The notes under the pieces were generated by a model. That model made no database searches and was not told the origin of the DNA. It saw only the letters and a list, made by a program, of their open reading frames with translations. Positions 21,100 through 29,257 of a DNA stretch of 64,000 nucleotides are shown here, in pieces. The stretch is from Brevundimonas sp. Leaf363. GTDB lineage: Bacteria > Pseudomonadota > Alphaproteobacteria > Caulobacterales > Caulobacteraceae. The translations under genes and the position numbers were made by a program. How positions within the stretch are numbered: position 1 is the stretch's first letter; each line of letters begins with the position of its first letter. The stretch is from assembly GCF_001424025.1 (NCBI RefSeq), contig NZ_LMPZ01000001.1, positions 435,074 to 499,073 on the forward strand, read 5' to 3'.

Positions 21100-21176
21100 T
21101 GGCGCGCCCGGAACGATTCGAACGTCCGACCCTCAGATTCGTAGTCTGATGCTCTATCCAGCTGAGCTACGGGCGC
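21100..21176 (-). tRNA. tRNA-Arg (ACG)
   Basis: 77 nt with an encoded CCA. Acceptor GCGCCCG pairs with CGGGCGC, discriminator G. D arm GCTCAGCTGGATAGAGC, anticodon loop CTACGAA (anticodon ACG, wobble A normally edited to inosine) and T arm GGACGTTCGAATCGTTCC are all intact. Confidence 0.95.
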
Positions 21177-21305
21177 GCTGTGCCTTGACGGCAGGGGCGC
21201 GTATCTAGCGAGCGGGGGCGGCGGACGCAAGCGGGATTTCGCGCTGTGGGCCGGCGGGGCGATCCGGGCTTGGCGACGGCGGGCGAGGCGGGTACCGCAG
21301 GGGCC

Positions 21306-23036
21306 ATGATCCTTGCGCCTGTTCTTCGTCGCGCGAGCGCGCTTGTCGCCGCTCTGGCCCTGGTCGGTTGCGCCGCGCCGGGGGCCTTGGCTCGATCCCA
21401 GACGGCTGCGGCAGCGCCTGAGGCGGCGCACGGCCCGCTGGTGTCCGCGGCCAACCCCCTCGCGGCCGAGGCGGGTCTGAGGGTGCTGGAGCGGGGCGGT
21501 TCGGCCGTCGATGCGGCGGTGGCGATCCAGGCTGTGCTGGGGCTGGTGGAGCCGCAATCGTCGGGCCTGGGCGGCGGCGCCTTCATGATGGTCTATGACG
21601 CGAGAACCGGGCGGGTCAGCAGCTACGACGGGCGCGAGACGGCGCCGTCGTCGGCGACGCCGGAGCTGTTCTACGAAGACGGACGGCCGCTGAGCTTCTC
21701 GGATGCGGTGCTGTCGGGCCGGTCGACCGGGGCGCCGGGGGCGGTGGCCATGCTGGCCATGGCGCAGAAGGATCATGGGCGGCTGGCGTGGTCGGCGCTG
21801 TTCGACGACGGCGTCCGCCTGGCCGAGGACGGCTTCGTCGTCTCGCCGCGGCTGGCCGGGATGATCAACGATCCGCGCACGCTGCAGGGCCGCACGCGCT
21901 GGGCGAACGCCTATTTCACCAAACCGGACGGCACGCGGCTTCAGGCCGGCGACCGGCTGGTCAACGCCGCCTATGGCCGGACGCTGCGATCGTTGGCTCA
22001 GAAGGGGCCGGACGCCTTCTATCGCGGCGCGATCGCGCAGGAGATCGCCCAGGCGGTGGCGGCGGGCCCACGACCGGGCGGGCTGACGGCGGCGGACATC
22101 GCGGGCTACCGGCCCATTCGCCGCGATCCGCTGTGCCGGCCGTACCGGGTCCACATCATCTGCGTGCCGCCGCCGCCGTCCAGCGGAGTGGGTCTGCTGC
22201 AGCTGCTGGCCATGGCCGAGCATACGCCGGACATCACCCTGGGCGCCCAGAGCCCCGCCGCCTGGGTGGCCTTCGGGCGGTTGCAGCGGCTGATGTACGC
22301 CGATCGCGACCGCTATGTCGGGGACGCGGACTTCGTGGGCGTGCCGGTCGACGGCCTGCTGGACGCGGACTACGTCGCCCAGCGCGCGGCGATGGCGCCC
22401 CAGGTGAACGGACCGGTCGAGGCGGGCTCTCCGCCCGGCGCCCGGCCCGCCGGTCCCGACGCGACGCCCGAGCCGGGCGGCACCTCGCACTTCGTGGTGG
22501 TGGATCGCTGGGGGACCGCCGTCAGCATGACGACGACGGTGGAGAGCGCCTTCGGATCGGGCCGGATGGCGGCGGGCTTCTTCTTGAACAATCAGCTGAC
22601 CGACTTCTCGTTCACGCCGCGCGACGGGGCCGGACTGCCGGCGGCCAATGCGGTGGCGGCGGGCAAACGGCCGCGCTCGACCATGAGCCCCGTGATCATC
22701 CTGGACCAGCAGGGGCGGCTGGAGGGCGTGCTGGGCTCGCCCGGCGGCTCTTCGATCCTGGCCTACAATCTGAAGGGGCTGATCGCCGTGCTGGACTGGG
22801 GCCTGCCGATGCAGGCGGCGTTCGACCTGCCCAATCTGGTGGTGCGGGGCGACAATATCGGATCCGAGACGGCGGCGTTCAGTCCGGCGATCCAGGCGGC
22901 GCTGGCGGCGGCGGGGATGCCGCTGCGGCCCGGCGCGACCGAGGGGTCCGGCCTGCACGGCGCGATCTGGCGGGACGGTCGGTGGGACGCCGGGGCGGAC
23001 GGGCGTCGTGAAGGCATCGTCGAGGCGGCGCCGTAG
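21306..23036 (+). CDS. ggt: Gamma-glutamyltransferase, lipoprotein
   Basis: Cleaves and transfers the gamma-glutamyl group of glutathione. 576 residues. The signal peptide ends in a lipobox (LVGC, Cys22), so it is a membrane-anchored periplasmic form. The large subunit includes GGNAVDAAVA-like GGSAVDAAVAIQAVLGLVEPQSSG. The autocatalytic cleavage/nucleophile Thr393 is in PGGTSHFVVVD, and GSPGGSSI provides the oxyanion region. I chose the ATG at 21306-21308 for its signal peptide; an in-frame start at 21246 would hide it. Confidence 0.93.
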   Translation: MILAPVLRRASALVAALALVGCAAPGALARSQTAAAAPEAAHGPLVSAANPLAAEAGLRVLERGGSAVDAAVAIQAVLGLVEPQSSGLGGGAFMMVYDARTGRVSSYDGRETAPSSATPELFYEDGRPLSFSDAVLSGRSTGAPGAVAMLAMAQKDHGRLAWSALFDDGVRLAEDGFVVSPRLAGMINDPRTLQGRTRWANAYFTKPDGTRLQAGDRLVNAAYGRTLRSLAQKGPDAFYRGAIAQEIAQAVAAGPRPGGLTAADIAGYRPIRRDPLCRPYRVHIICVPPPPSSGVGLLQLLAMAEHTPDITLGAQSPAAWVAFGRLQRLMYADRDRYVGDADFVGVPVDGLLDADYVAQRAAMAPQVNGPVEAGSPPGARPAGPDATPEPGGTSHFVVVDRWGTAVSMTTTVESAFGSGRMAAGFFLNNQLTDFSFTPRDGAGLPAANAVAAGKRPRSTMSPVIILDQQGRLEGVLGSPGGSSILAYNLKGLIAVLDWGLPMQAAFDLPNLVVRGDNIGSETAAFSPAIQAALAAAGMPLRPGATEGSGLHGAIWRDGRWDAGADGRREGIVEAAP

Positions 23037-23042
23037 CGGCGG

Positions 23043-23900
23043 TCAGCTCTCGGGCTTGATCGACAGTTGGAAGGCGACCAGGCCCTCATCGACGTCGCGG
23101 TCGAAGTTGCGGCCGCGGCGCAGGCCCTCGGGCTCGATCTCCCGGTAGACCAGGCCGAACGAGCTCTGGACGTCGCCGCGCCGCCAGGCCACGCCGATGG
23201 AGGCGTCGCCCAGGAAGGAGCCGCTGTCGTGGCTGTATCCCGATCCGGCGTAGGCGCCGTCGCGGTTGCGGGCGAAGTTGTAGCCGACGGCCCGGCCGGA
23301 TCCGGCGGCGTAGAGGTACCAGCGCGGGCGGTCGCCGAACGCCTGACGGCCGTCGGGGGCGATCCGCTCGACGCCGGACCCGATGCGGAGGGTGGCGCCC
23401 GCCTCGGCCGAGGGGCCGCGCGTGCCGTAGCCGACGCCGGCATGCGGCGTCAGGCTGACTTCCAGGCCTGAGGCGGTATAGCCCCGCGCACCCTGCCAGC
23501 CGCGAACATAGGAGACGTCGTAGTTGTCGGGCCGGTAGTCGCCCGCCTGCAGCGGCGTCAACGGCAGGGGGGCGCCGTCCGCGCGGCGCAGCTCGCCGGT
23601 GGTGCGCAGGCGCCAGCGCTCCGCATAGCCCTCGCTGGAGACCCAGACGTCCTGTCGGGTGTTGGCGGCGAAAGCCGGATCGGCGTCCGCATCCGCGTCG
23701 ATGAAGGCGTCTTCGTATTCGACGGCGGGGCCGAAGTCGCGACCGGCCTCGGCGTTGAAGGCGCTCTGGCGGTTCAGATGGACGGTGGCGGCGTCATCTT
23801 CGGAAGGCGCGTCCCACGTGCCGGCAAGCCATGTCTGGGCGGAGGCGGCGGACGCGATCGTCGCAGCTCCCAGGCCAGCAAGACATGTCTTCCAAAGCAT
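23043..23900 (-). CDS. Outer-membrane-type protein, possibly LpxR-like
   Basis: 285 residues. The signal peptide MLWKTCLAGLGAATIASAASA is followed by alternating polar/aromatic segments and a final phenylalanine-poor beta-type end (VAFQLSIKPES). Segments such as GYSHDSGSFLGDASIGVAWRRGD resemble DUF2219/LpxR lipid A deacylase barrels, but the catalytic residues cannot be confirmed by eye. The start ATG (23898-23900) follows from the signal peptide. It converges with ggt, whose stop is 6 bp away. Confidence 0.7.
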   Translation of the reverse strand: MLWKTCLAGLGAATIASAASAQTWLAGTWDAPSEDDAATVHLNRQSAFNAEAGRDFGPAVEYEDAFIDADADADPAFAANTRQDVWVSSEGYAERWRLRTTGELRRADGAPLPLTPLQAGDYRPDNYDVSYVRGWQGARGYTASGLEVSLTPHAGVGYGTRGPSAEAGATLRIGSGVERIAPDGRQAFGDRPRWYLYAAGSGRAVGYNFARNRDGAYAGSGYSHDSGSFLGDASIGVAWRRGDVQSSFGLVYREIEPEGLRRGRNFDRDVDEGLVAFQLSIKPES

Positions 23901-24062
23901 CAACGGGCCTCCCCAGTCCGTTAACAATCGCAGACTGCACCAACAGCCGCTCGTCGCCAAATGACATTTTCAGTCAGATTTCGGACACCGGGCGAACGCA
24001 AGCGGGGCGGGGGAGGTTCCGCTGTTAACTGATCTGCGTTCAGGAGCCGGAGCGCGGAGACG

Positions 24063-24088
24063 AAAAAAGGGGCGCCCGAAGGCGCCCC
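24063..24088 (-). terminator. Terminator of nrdA
   Basis: GGGGCGCC and GGCGCCCC form an 8-bp stem with loop CGAA, followed by six T on the minus strand, 14 bp past the nrdA stop. Confidence 0.85.
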
Positions 24089-24101
24089 CTGGCCGCGGCG
24101 C

Positions 24102-25994
24102 CTATTGGCAGGCGAGGCATTCCTCGTAGTCGGTCTTGGCGATGGCGAAGAGGTCCGGCTGGTTCGGATCCAGTTCTTCCGCCTTGTCCTCGGCGCCGGC
24201 GAAGGCGGCGCGCTGAACCGATTTGGAGCGCAGGTAGTAGAGCGACTTCACGCCGCGCTCCCACGCCTGCCAGTGCAGCATGTGCAGGTCCCACTTGTCG
24301 ACATCGCCCGGGATGAACAGGTTGATCGACTGCGCCTGACAGATGTCGGCCGAGCGGTCGGCGGCCAGTTCGACGACCCAGCGCTGGTCCAGTTCAAAGG
24401 CGGTCTTGAAGACACCCTTCTCGTCCTCGTCCAGCTGGTCCAGATGCTGGACCGAGCCTTCGTGCTCCAGGATCGAGTTCCACACCGCCTCGGTGTCGAT
24501 GCCCTTGGCGGCCAGCAGGCGCGCCAGATAGGGGTTCTTGACCGCGAAGGAGCCCGACAGGGTCTTGTGGGTGTAGATGTTGGCCGGGATCGGCTCGATG
24601 CCGGCGCTCGTGCCGCCGCAGATGATCGAGATCGAGGCGGTCGGGGCGATGGCCAGCTTGTGGCTGAACCGCTCCATGACGCCGCGCTCGCGGGCGTCCT
24701 CGCAGGGACCCTTCTCCTCGGCCAGCACGCGGCTGGCCTTGTCGGCCTCGCGGCGCAGGTGCTTGAACAGGCGCATGTTCCACGACTTGGCCATGGCGCT
24801 TTCGAAGGCCACGCCCTGCGCCTGCAGGAAGGAGTGGAAGCCCATCAGGCCCAGGCCGACCGAGCGTTCGCGGATGGCCGAATAGACGGCGGCCGCCATG
24901 TCCTTGGGCGCGCGGCGGATGAAGTCCTCCAGCACATTGTCCAGGAAGCGCATCACGTCCTCGATGAAGCGCGGCTCCTCGCGCCATTCCAGGAAGGTCT
25001 CGGCGTTGACGGACGACAGGCAGCAGACGGCGGTGCGGTCGACGCCGCGGTGGTCGACGCCCGTGTGCAGCATGATTTCCGAGCACAGGTTGGACTGCTT
25101 GACCTTGAGGCCCAGGTCCTTCTGGTGCTGCGGCATCTGCCGGTTCACCGTGTCGGAGAAGATCAGATAGGGCTCGCCGGTCTGCAGGCGGATCTCGAGA
25201 ATCTTCTGCCACAGGGCGCGCGCGTCCACCGTCTTGCGGACTTCCTGGGTCTTGGGCGAGACCAGATCGAAGGTCTTGCCGTCGCGCACCGCCTCCATGA
25301 AGGCGTCGGTGATGTTGATGCCGTGGTGCAGGTTCAGGGACTTGCGGTTGAAGTCGCCCGACGGCTTGCGGATCTCCAGGAACTCTTCGATCTCGGGGTG
25401 GTGGACGTCCAGGTAGACGGCGGCCGAACCGCGACGCAGCGAGCCCTGGCTGATCGCCAGGGTCAGGCTGTCCATCACGCGGATGAAGGGGATGATGCCC
25501 GAGGTCTGGCCCGCGCCCTTCACCTTCTCGCCGATGGAGCGGACGCCGCCCCAGTAGGTGCCGATGCCGCCGCCGTTCGAGGCCAGGGAGACGTTCTCGT
25601 TCCAGGTGTTCTGGATGCCGTCCAGGCTGTCGCCGACCGCGTTCAGGAAGCAGGAGATCGGCAGGCCGCGATCCGCGCCGCCGTTCGACAGCACCGGGGT
25701 CGCCGGCATGAACCACAGCTGGCTCATGTAGTCATAGATGCGCTGGGCGTGGCCGGGGTTCACCACCTCGTCGTCGGCGAAGGCCGTGGCGACGCGGGCG
25801 AACATGTCCTGATAGCTCTCGCCCTTCAGCAGATAGCGGTCTTCCAGCGTCTTTTTGCCGAAGTCGGTCAGCAGGTCGTCGCGCGACCGGTCCAGCGTCA
25901 GGCCGCGGACCACGGTCAGATGGGGGCGTTCAGCAGCCGTCGACGTATCCGCCGCCAGAGTTTCGACCGTCTTCAGTGCCTCGCCGCCAGCCAT
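24102..25994 (-). CDS. nrdA: Ribonucleoside-diphosphate reductase, alpha subunit
   Basis: Class I aerobic reductase large subunit that makes dNDPs with NrdB. 630 residues. It carries the RNR signatures NVSLASNGGGIGTYWGG, SLRRGSAAVYLDVHHPEI and RSVGLGLMGFHSFLQ, with a C-terminal redox pair CLACQ (Cys626, Cys629). The ATG at 25992-25994 was chosen because residues before it are low-complexity. There is no adjacent nrdB: the beta subunit is at 55952-56995. A candidate NrdR box lies ~50 bp upstream. Confidence 0.97.
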   Translation of the reverse strand: MAGGEALKTVETLAADTSTAAERPHLTVVRGLTLDRSRDDLLTDFGKKTLEDRYLLKGESYQDMFARVATAFADDEVVNPGHAQRIYDYMSQLWFMPATPVLSNGGADRGLPISCFLNAVGDSLDGIQNTWNENVSLASNGGGIGTYWGGVRSIGEKVKGAGQTSGIIPFIRVMDSLTLAISQGSLRRGSAAVYLDVHHPEIEEFLEIRKPSGDFNRKSLNLHHGINITDAFMEAVRDGKTFDLVSPKTQEVRKTVDARALWQKILEIRLQTGEPYLIFSDTVNRQMPQHQKDLGLKVKQSNLCSEIMLHTGVDHRGVDRTAVCCLSSVNAETFLEWREEPRFIEDVMRFLDNVLEDFIRRAPKDMAAAVYSAIRERSVGLGLMGFHSFLQAQGVAFESAMAKSWNMRLFKHLRREADKASRVLAEEKGPCEDARERGVMERFSHKLAIAPTASISIICGGTSAGIEPIPANIYTHKTLSGSFAVKNPYLARLLAAKGIDTEAVWNSILEHEGSVQHLDQLDEDEKGVFKTAFELDQRWVVELAADRSADICQAQSINLFIPGDVDKWDLHMLHWQAWERGVKSLYYLRSKSVQRAAFAGAEDKAEELDPNQPDLFAIAKTDYEECLACQ

Positions 25995-26044
25995 GCTCGT
26001 CCCTGTCCCTGTACAAACGTCCACACCGGAAAGGGCCGCTGCAA

Positions 26045-26060
26045 CCACATCATCTAGTGG
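26045..26060. promoter_or_regulatory. Candidate NrdR box upstream of nrdA
   Basis: CCACATCATCTAGTGG is palindromic at its ends (CCAC/GTGG) and fits the NrdR box acaCwAtATaTwGtgt at 11 of 16 positions. A related sequence, CCACATCAACATCTGG, occurs upstream of nrdB. I see no clear second box 31-32 bp away, so this is tentative. Confidence 0.45.
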
Positions 26061-26264
26061 CCGTCTCCCCCGGTAGACCAACATATGGGGCGCAGATGCC
26101 TAACGACCCGTCAACGGGGTTGACGATCACATTGTCCGCGAATCGCAGGGATAAGCGGGTGCGGACTGGGGAAAAGGCGGCGGAACGGGCGCGACCGAGC
26201 CGCTTCCCCATCGATCACGAACGCGTGAACGGAACGCCCCCGGGAGCTTGGCCGTTGGCGTCCG

Positions 26265-27014
26265 ATGCAAGACCGAATGACGACCCGGCGCGACCATGCG
26301 CTGCGCTTCGCCCGCGCCGAGGCCCCTGCCCTGATCGCCCTGGGCATCGCCCTGTCGGCGGTGACGCTTTTCCTCAATGTGGCGGACGAGTCCGGCGAGG
26401 CGGGCGGCCAGAGCCTGGACCGCGCGGTCCTGATGGCCATGCGGCCCAATCCGGCGGCGCCCGACCAGCCCTGGGGCCCGTGGTGGCTGCACGAGGCGGC
26501 GGCGGACCTGACGTCGCTGGGCGGCATCTCGGTGCTGACCCTGTTCGCCCTGGCGGCGGTGGGCTTCCTGCTGATTTCGCGCAAGTGGCTGTCGGCGTCG
26601 CTGCTGGTCGTCGGACTGGCGGGCGGCGTGATGCTGAGCGAGGGACTGAAGGCCGTGTTCGAGCGCGCCCGGCCGCCGGCGCAGTACCAGATCGTGGAGA
26701 CGCTGAACGCCAGCTTCCCGTCCGGTCACGCCCTGCTGTCCACCGTCTTCTACCTGACCCTGGGCGTCATGTTGACCAGCGCCTTTCCGCAGCGCCGGCT
26801 GAAGGCCTATGCGCTGGTCGTCGCCGTGACGGTCGCGGCGGTCATCGGGCTGACCCGGATCTATCTGGGCGCCCACTGGGCGTCCGACGTGATCGGCGGA
26901 TGGTGCGTGGGCGTGGCCTGGGCCATGACCCTGTGGCTGATCGCTCACGCCCTGCAGCGGTTTCAGCGCAGCCGGGCCATGCCCCTGCGCGACGAGGGGA
27001 CCACTTCCGCGTGA
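26265..27014 (+). CDS. PAP2-family phosphatase, membrane
   Basis: 249 residues, about six transmembrane helices. The three PAP2 motifs are in order: KAVFERARP (KxxxxxxRP), PSGH and TRIYLGAHWASD (SRxxxxxHxxxD-like). The family dephosphorylates lipid phosphates such as undecaprenyl pyrophosphate, phosphatidate or PG-phosphate. The substrate is unknown. The preceding 270 bp hold the divergent nrdA promoter. Confidence 0.9.
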   Translation: MQDRMTTRRDHALRFARAEAPALIALGIALSAVTLFLNVADESGEAGGQSLDRAVLMAMRPNPAAPDQPWGPWWLHEAAADLTSLGGISVLTLFALAAVGFLLISRKWLSASLLVVGLAGGVMLSEGLKAVFERARPPAQYQIVETLNASFPSGHALLSTVFYLTLGVMLTSAFPQRRLKAYALVVAVTVAAVIGLTRIYLGAHWASDVIGGWCVGVAWAMTLWLIAHALQRFQRSRAMPLRDEGTTSA

Positions 27015-27115
27015 CATCGATTGGAATGTCTCGAAATTAGATTAGATTAACCCTTCAAGACCCGATGGAACCGGCCGCCTGGCCGCCGTCGCAACGGGCG
27101 CCGAGGAGGACTGAT

Positions 27116-27799
27116 ATGCTGTCCATGATCCTGGCCCTGCTCATCCAGGTCCAGAGCGGCGAGACCGGCGCCCAGAGGGCCGCCCAGACCCAGGCCCAAA
27201 CCCAGGCGCAGACGCCCGCCTATACGGCGCAGCCCGCCAATGGCGAGACGCGGGCGGCGCTCGAGGGCTGCGTGATGGAAGGCGGCCGCTGGGTGTGTCG
27301 CTACACCATGCCGGCGCTGGAGATCGTGCCGACGCCCGGCAGCGGCGCGGCCCAGGTCTATACGAACGCCACGGTGACACCCGCCGGCCCGCCCGCGGCG
27401 GTGGCCGCGCCCCCGGCGATCGTGATGCCCGCCCCGACGCTTCCCGCGCCGGCCGTCACCAATGCGCCGGTCGTGGCGGCCGCCGAGGCGGTCTTGGATC
27501 CGGGGGTTCTGAACGAGCGGGAGCAGAAGCTGGTCTCGCGCTGCGCGGACGCCGGCTGGGCGTCGCTGTGTCTGCCGGCCGAACGGCGCGAGGCGCGGGC
27601 TCTGCGCGACCGTCAGACGGCCTATCAGGCCGTGCGGCTGCAGGTCACCAGCCTGATGGGCCAGAACCAGTGCGATGCGGCCGTTCGCACGGCTTTGCAG
27701 ACCGGAAACTTGGCCCTGGCCCGAGAGGCGCGGGACTTCTGCGCCGGACAGACCAACGCCGATACGGCCGGCGCCGCGCGCTCGACGCCGCCCGCCTGA
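27116..27799 (+). CDS. Secreted Gln/Ala/Pro-rich protein of unknown function
   Basis: 227 residues. It begins MLSMILALLIQVQSGETG, a weak signal-like segment, then a Gln/Thr/Ala repeat (QTQAQTQAQT). A Pro/Ala-rich linker (~85-135) leads to a helical C-terminal domain with four cysteines (SRCADAG, SLCLPAE, NQCDAAV, DFCAGQ) that could pair. GGAGGACTG precedes the ATG at 27116. I recognise no family. It lies next to the heptad-repeat gene but on the opposite strand. Confidence 0.7.
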   Translation: MLSMILALLIQVQSGETGAQRAAQTQAQTQAQTPAYTAQPANGETRAALEGCVMEGGRWVCRYTMPALEIVPTPGSGAAQVYTNATVTPAGPPAAVAAPPAIVMPAPTLPAPAVTNAPVVAAAEAVLDPGVLNEREQKLVSRCADAGWASLCLPAERREARALRDRQTAYQAVRLQVTSLMGQNQCDAAVRTALQTGNLALAREARDFCAGQTNADTAGAARSTPPA

Positions 27800-27820
27800 T
27801 GCGTCCAGCGTCCTGAAACG

Positions 27821-27854
27821 AAAAACGCCGGCCGCTTCGAGGAGCGACCGGCGT
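27821..27854 (-). terminator. Terminator of the heptad-repeat gene
   Basis: ACGCCGGCCGCT (27825-27836) pairs with AGCGACCGGCGT (27843-27854), with one mismatch. Five T follow on the minus strand. It can also work for the converging 27116-27799 gene. Confidence 0.75.
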
Positions 27855-27876
27855 GATCTCGTTTGCAGCCTTTGGC

Positions 27877-28287
27877 TTAGTGCGCCGGCGGAGCCGAGAC
27901 GCAGGTCGAGCCGTCCGGGCAGTCCGCGAAGTGGACTTGCGGCGGGGCGATGGTGATTTCCGACGGGCGGACGCGGACGTCCGGGCGCTGGACATAGATC
28001 TGGGCCGGAGCCACGCGGATCGGCGGGGCGTCGACCCACACCGGCGGGCTCTGGATATAGACGGCGGGCCCTTCGATGTTGATCGGGCGGCTGTAGACGT
28101 GAACGCCGGGGGCGTTGACGTAGATGGGCGGCGGCGGTGTCCAGGGACCGTAGAAGGTCACCTCGCGCTCGCAGGCGCAGGCCCCGCCATCGTGCGGCGC
28201 CTCGGGGCAACCGTGGTCGTGGTAACCGTCGCCGGCGGCGGCGCTCGAGGCGAGCAGCGCGGCGAGCAGGGTAGCTGTTGCACTCAT
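27877..28287 (-). CDS. Secreted protein with ten seven-residue beta repeats
   Basis: 136 residues. The signal peptide (MSATATLLAALLASSAAAG) is followed by a short Cys/His segment (CPEAPHDGGACAC). Residues 53-122 are ten consecutive heptads of the form x-P/x-[VI]-x-[VIF]-x-x: PPIYVNA, PGVHVYS, RPINIEG, PAVYIQS, PPVWVDA, PPIRVAP, AQIYVQR, PDVRVRP, SEITIAP, PQVHFAD. A Cys pair (123, 129) closes the protein. The pattern suggests stacked beta strands, as in a small solenoid. Function unknown. AGGGGAC precedes the ATG. Confidence 0.82.
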   Translation of the reverse strand: MSATATLLAALLASSAAAGDGYHDHGCPEAPHDGGACACEREVTFYGPWTPPPPIYVNAPGVHVYSRPINIEGPAVYIQSPPVWVDAPPIRVAPAQIYVQRPDVRVRPSEITIAPPQVHFADCPDGSTCVSAPPAH

Positions 28288-28433
28288 GAGTAGTCCCCTA
28301 ACCCTCTGACAAGGCTCATTTTCCCCTGACAGGAGAAATGTCCTGACAGTCCCGGAGCCGCAAAAGCAGCGGTATATTAACCATTGCAGACTGACAAGCC
28401 TGCGGCCACGCTTAGGTTCCGCAAGCTGAGCCG

Positions 28434-28458
28434 GAAAAGACGTTCAGGGCGTCTTTTC
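28434..28458 (-). terminator. Terminator downstream of the 28526-28702 gene
   Basis: GAAAAGACG and CGTCTTTTC form a perfect 9-bp stem with a 7-nt loop (TTCAGGG). It supplies T-runs on both strands. Confidence 0.7.
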
Positions 28459-28525
28459 AGTGGTATTTCCGGAGACGTGACGCTGATCGAACACAGTTCG
28501 AAGTCGGCCGGCGCCCGCAATGGTC

Positions 28526-28702
28526 TTATTTGAAGGATCGCGTCTCGCGGCGGGCATGCAACCACCAGGCCGGGGGGGTGTCGCGATCGCGGCGTCGCTG
28601 ACGGCGGACCACATCCATCGCATCGGCGTCCAGCGCGGCCGGGCCATAGGCGACCCGTCCCTCGGACGCCGCCTCGCCGATCGTCTCAATACTTTCCGAC
28701 AC
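28526..28702 (-). CDS. Small hypothetical protein
   Basis: 58 residues starting at GTG 28702, preceded by GGAGGG seven bases upstream. It reads SESIETIGEAASEGRVAYGP, then a basic middle (VVRRQRRRDRDTPP) and an Arg/Trp-rich end (AWWLHARRETRSFK). A terminator hairpin follows the stop. These three signs favour a real gene. It is too short and distinctive for me to assign a family. Confidence 0.55.
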   Translation of the reverse strand: MSESIETIGEAASEGRVAYGPAALDADAMDVVRRQRRRDRDTPPAWWLHARRETRSFK

Positions 28703-28782
28703 GTAGGAGCCCTCCAAGGCACTGAGAACGAGGACGGAGCGGTCCGAGTTCCGGCACGCCGAGGTCGCAGCGTCCGTCGCAC

Positions 28783-28797
28783 GTAACCGCTGGTTAA
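28783..28797 (+). promoter_or_regulatory. Candidate CtrA box upstream of tadE-like gene
   Basis: GTAA-N7-TTAA matches the CtrA consensus TTAA-N7-TTAA at 7 of 8 positions, 40 bp before the tadE start. Pilus genes in Caulobacter are CtrA-controlled, which makes the site plausible. It is unverified. Confidence 0.4.
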
Positions 28798-28836
28798 TCC
28801 CACCACCCTAGATTGCAAACGTCAGGGAGCAGCGTC

Positions 28837-29247
28837 GTGCGCGCATCGAGGTGGAAGGACGAGAGGGGATCGGCGGCGGTGGAGTTCGCGCTGGTCGGAC
28901 CCCTGCTGATCCTGCTGTTGATCGGCATGGTCGTCTATGGCGGCTGGTTTTGGCTGGCCCAATCGGTCCAGAGCTTGGCCAGCGAGGCGGCGCGGGCCTC
29001 CATCGCCGGCCTGGATGTGGCCGAGCGCGACCGCCTGGCGAAGGCCTACGTCCAGGGACATGCCGACGAGCTGGCCGGGCTGAACCCCGCGCGGGCCAGG
29101 CTGACGGTGGTCAGCGACGCCGATTCCATCCAGGTCCGCATCGACTACGACGCCCATGACCACCCCGTGATGTCGCTGGCGGGGCTGATCCCTTCGCCGC
29201 CCGGCACCATCGCCCGCACCGCCGTCGTGCGGATCGGCGGCTATTGA
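28837..29247 (+). CDS. TadE-family pilus assembly protein
   Basis: 136 residues from the GTG at 28837, chosen for CAGGGAGC just upstream. The N-terminal helix with the TadE pattern (ERGSAAVEFALVGPLLILLLIGMVVYGGWFW) resembles a prepilin-like or signal anchor segment, followed by a periplasmic domain. Minor pseudopilin-like proteins of the Tad/Flp system have this form. It is followed 10 bp later by the TadG-like gene. Confidence 0.85.
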   Translation: MRASRWKDERGSAAVEFALVGPLLILLLIGMVVYGGWFWLAQSVQSLASEAARASIAGLDVAERDRLAKAYVQGHADELAGLNPARARLTVVSDADSIQVRIDYDAHDHPVMSLAGLIPSPPGTIARTAVVRIGGY

Positions 29248-29257
29248 GGCGGGGGCG

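Noticed and set aside
26077..26092. Second NrdR box next to the nrdA candidate
   Set aside because: The spacing (32 bp) is right, but only about four positions match the consensus.
27187..27212. Short tandem repeat (QTQAQTQAQT codons) as a possible phase-variable tract
   Set aside because: Only a few imperfect units; the bases are not a clean repeat, so slippage is unlikely.
28444..28818. 124-residue minus-strand open frame
   Set aside because: It covers the well-supported 58-residue gene in another frame, runs through its terminator, and is Arg/Pro/Ala-rich without a ribosome site.
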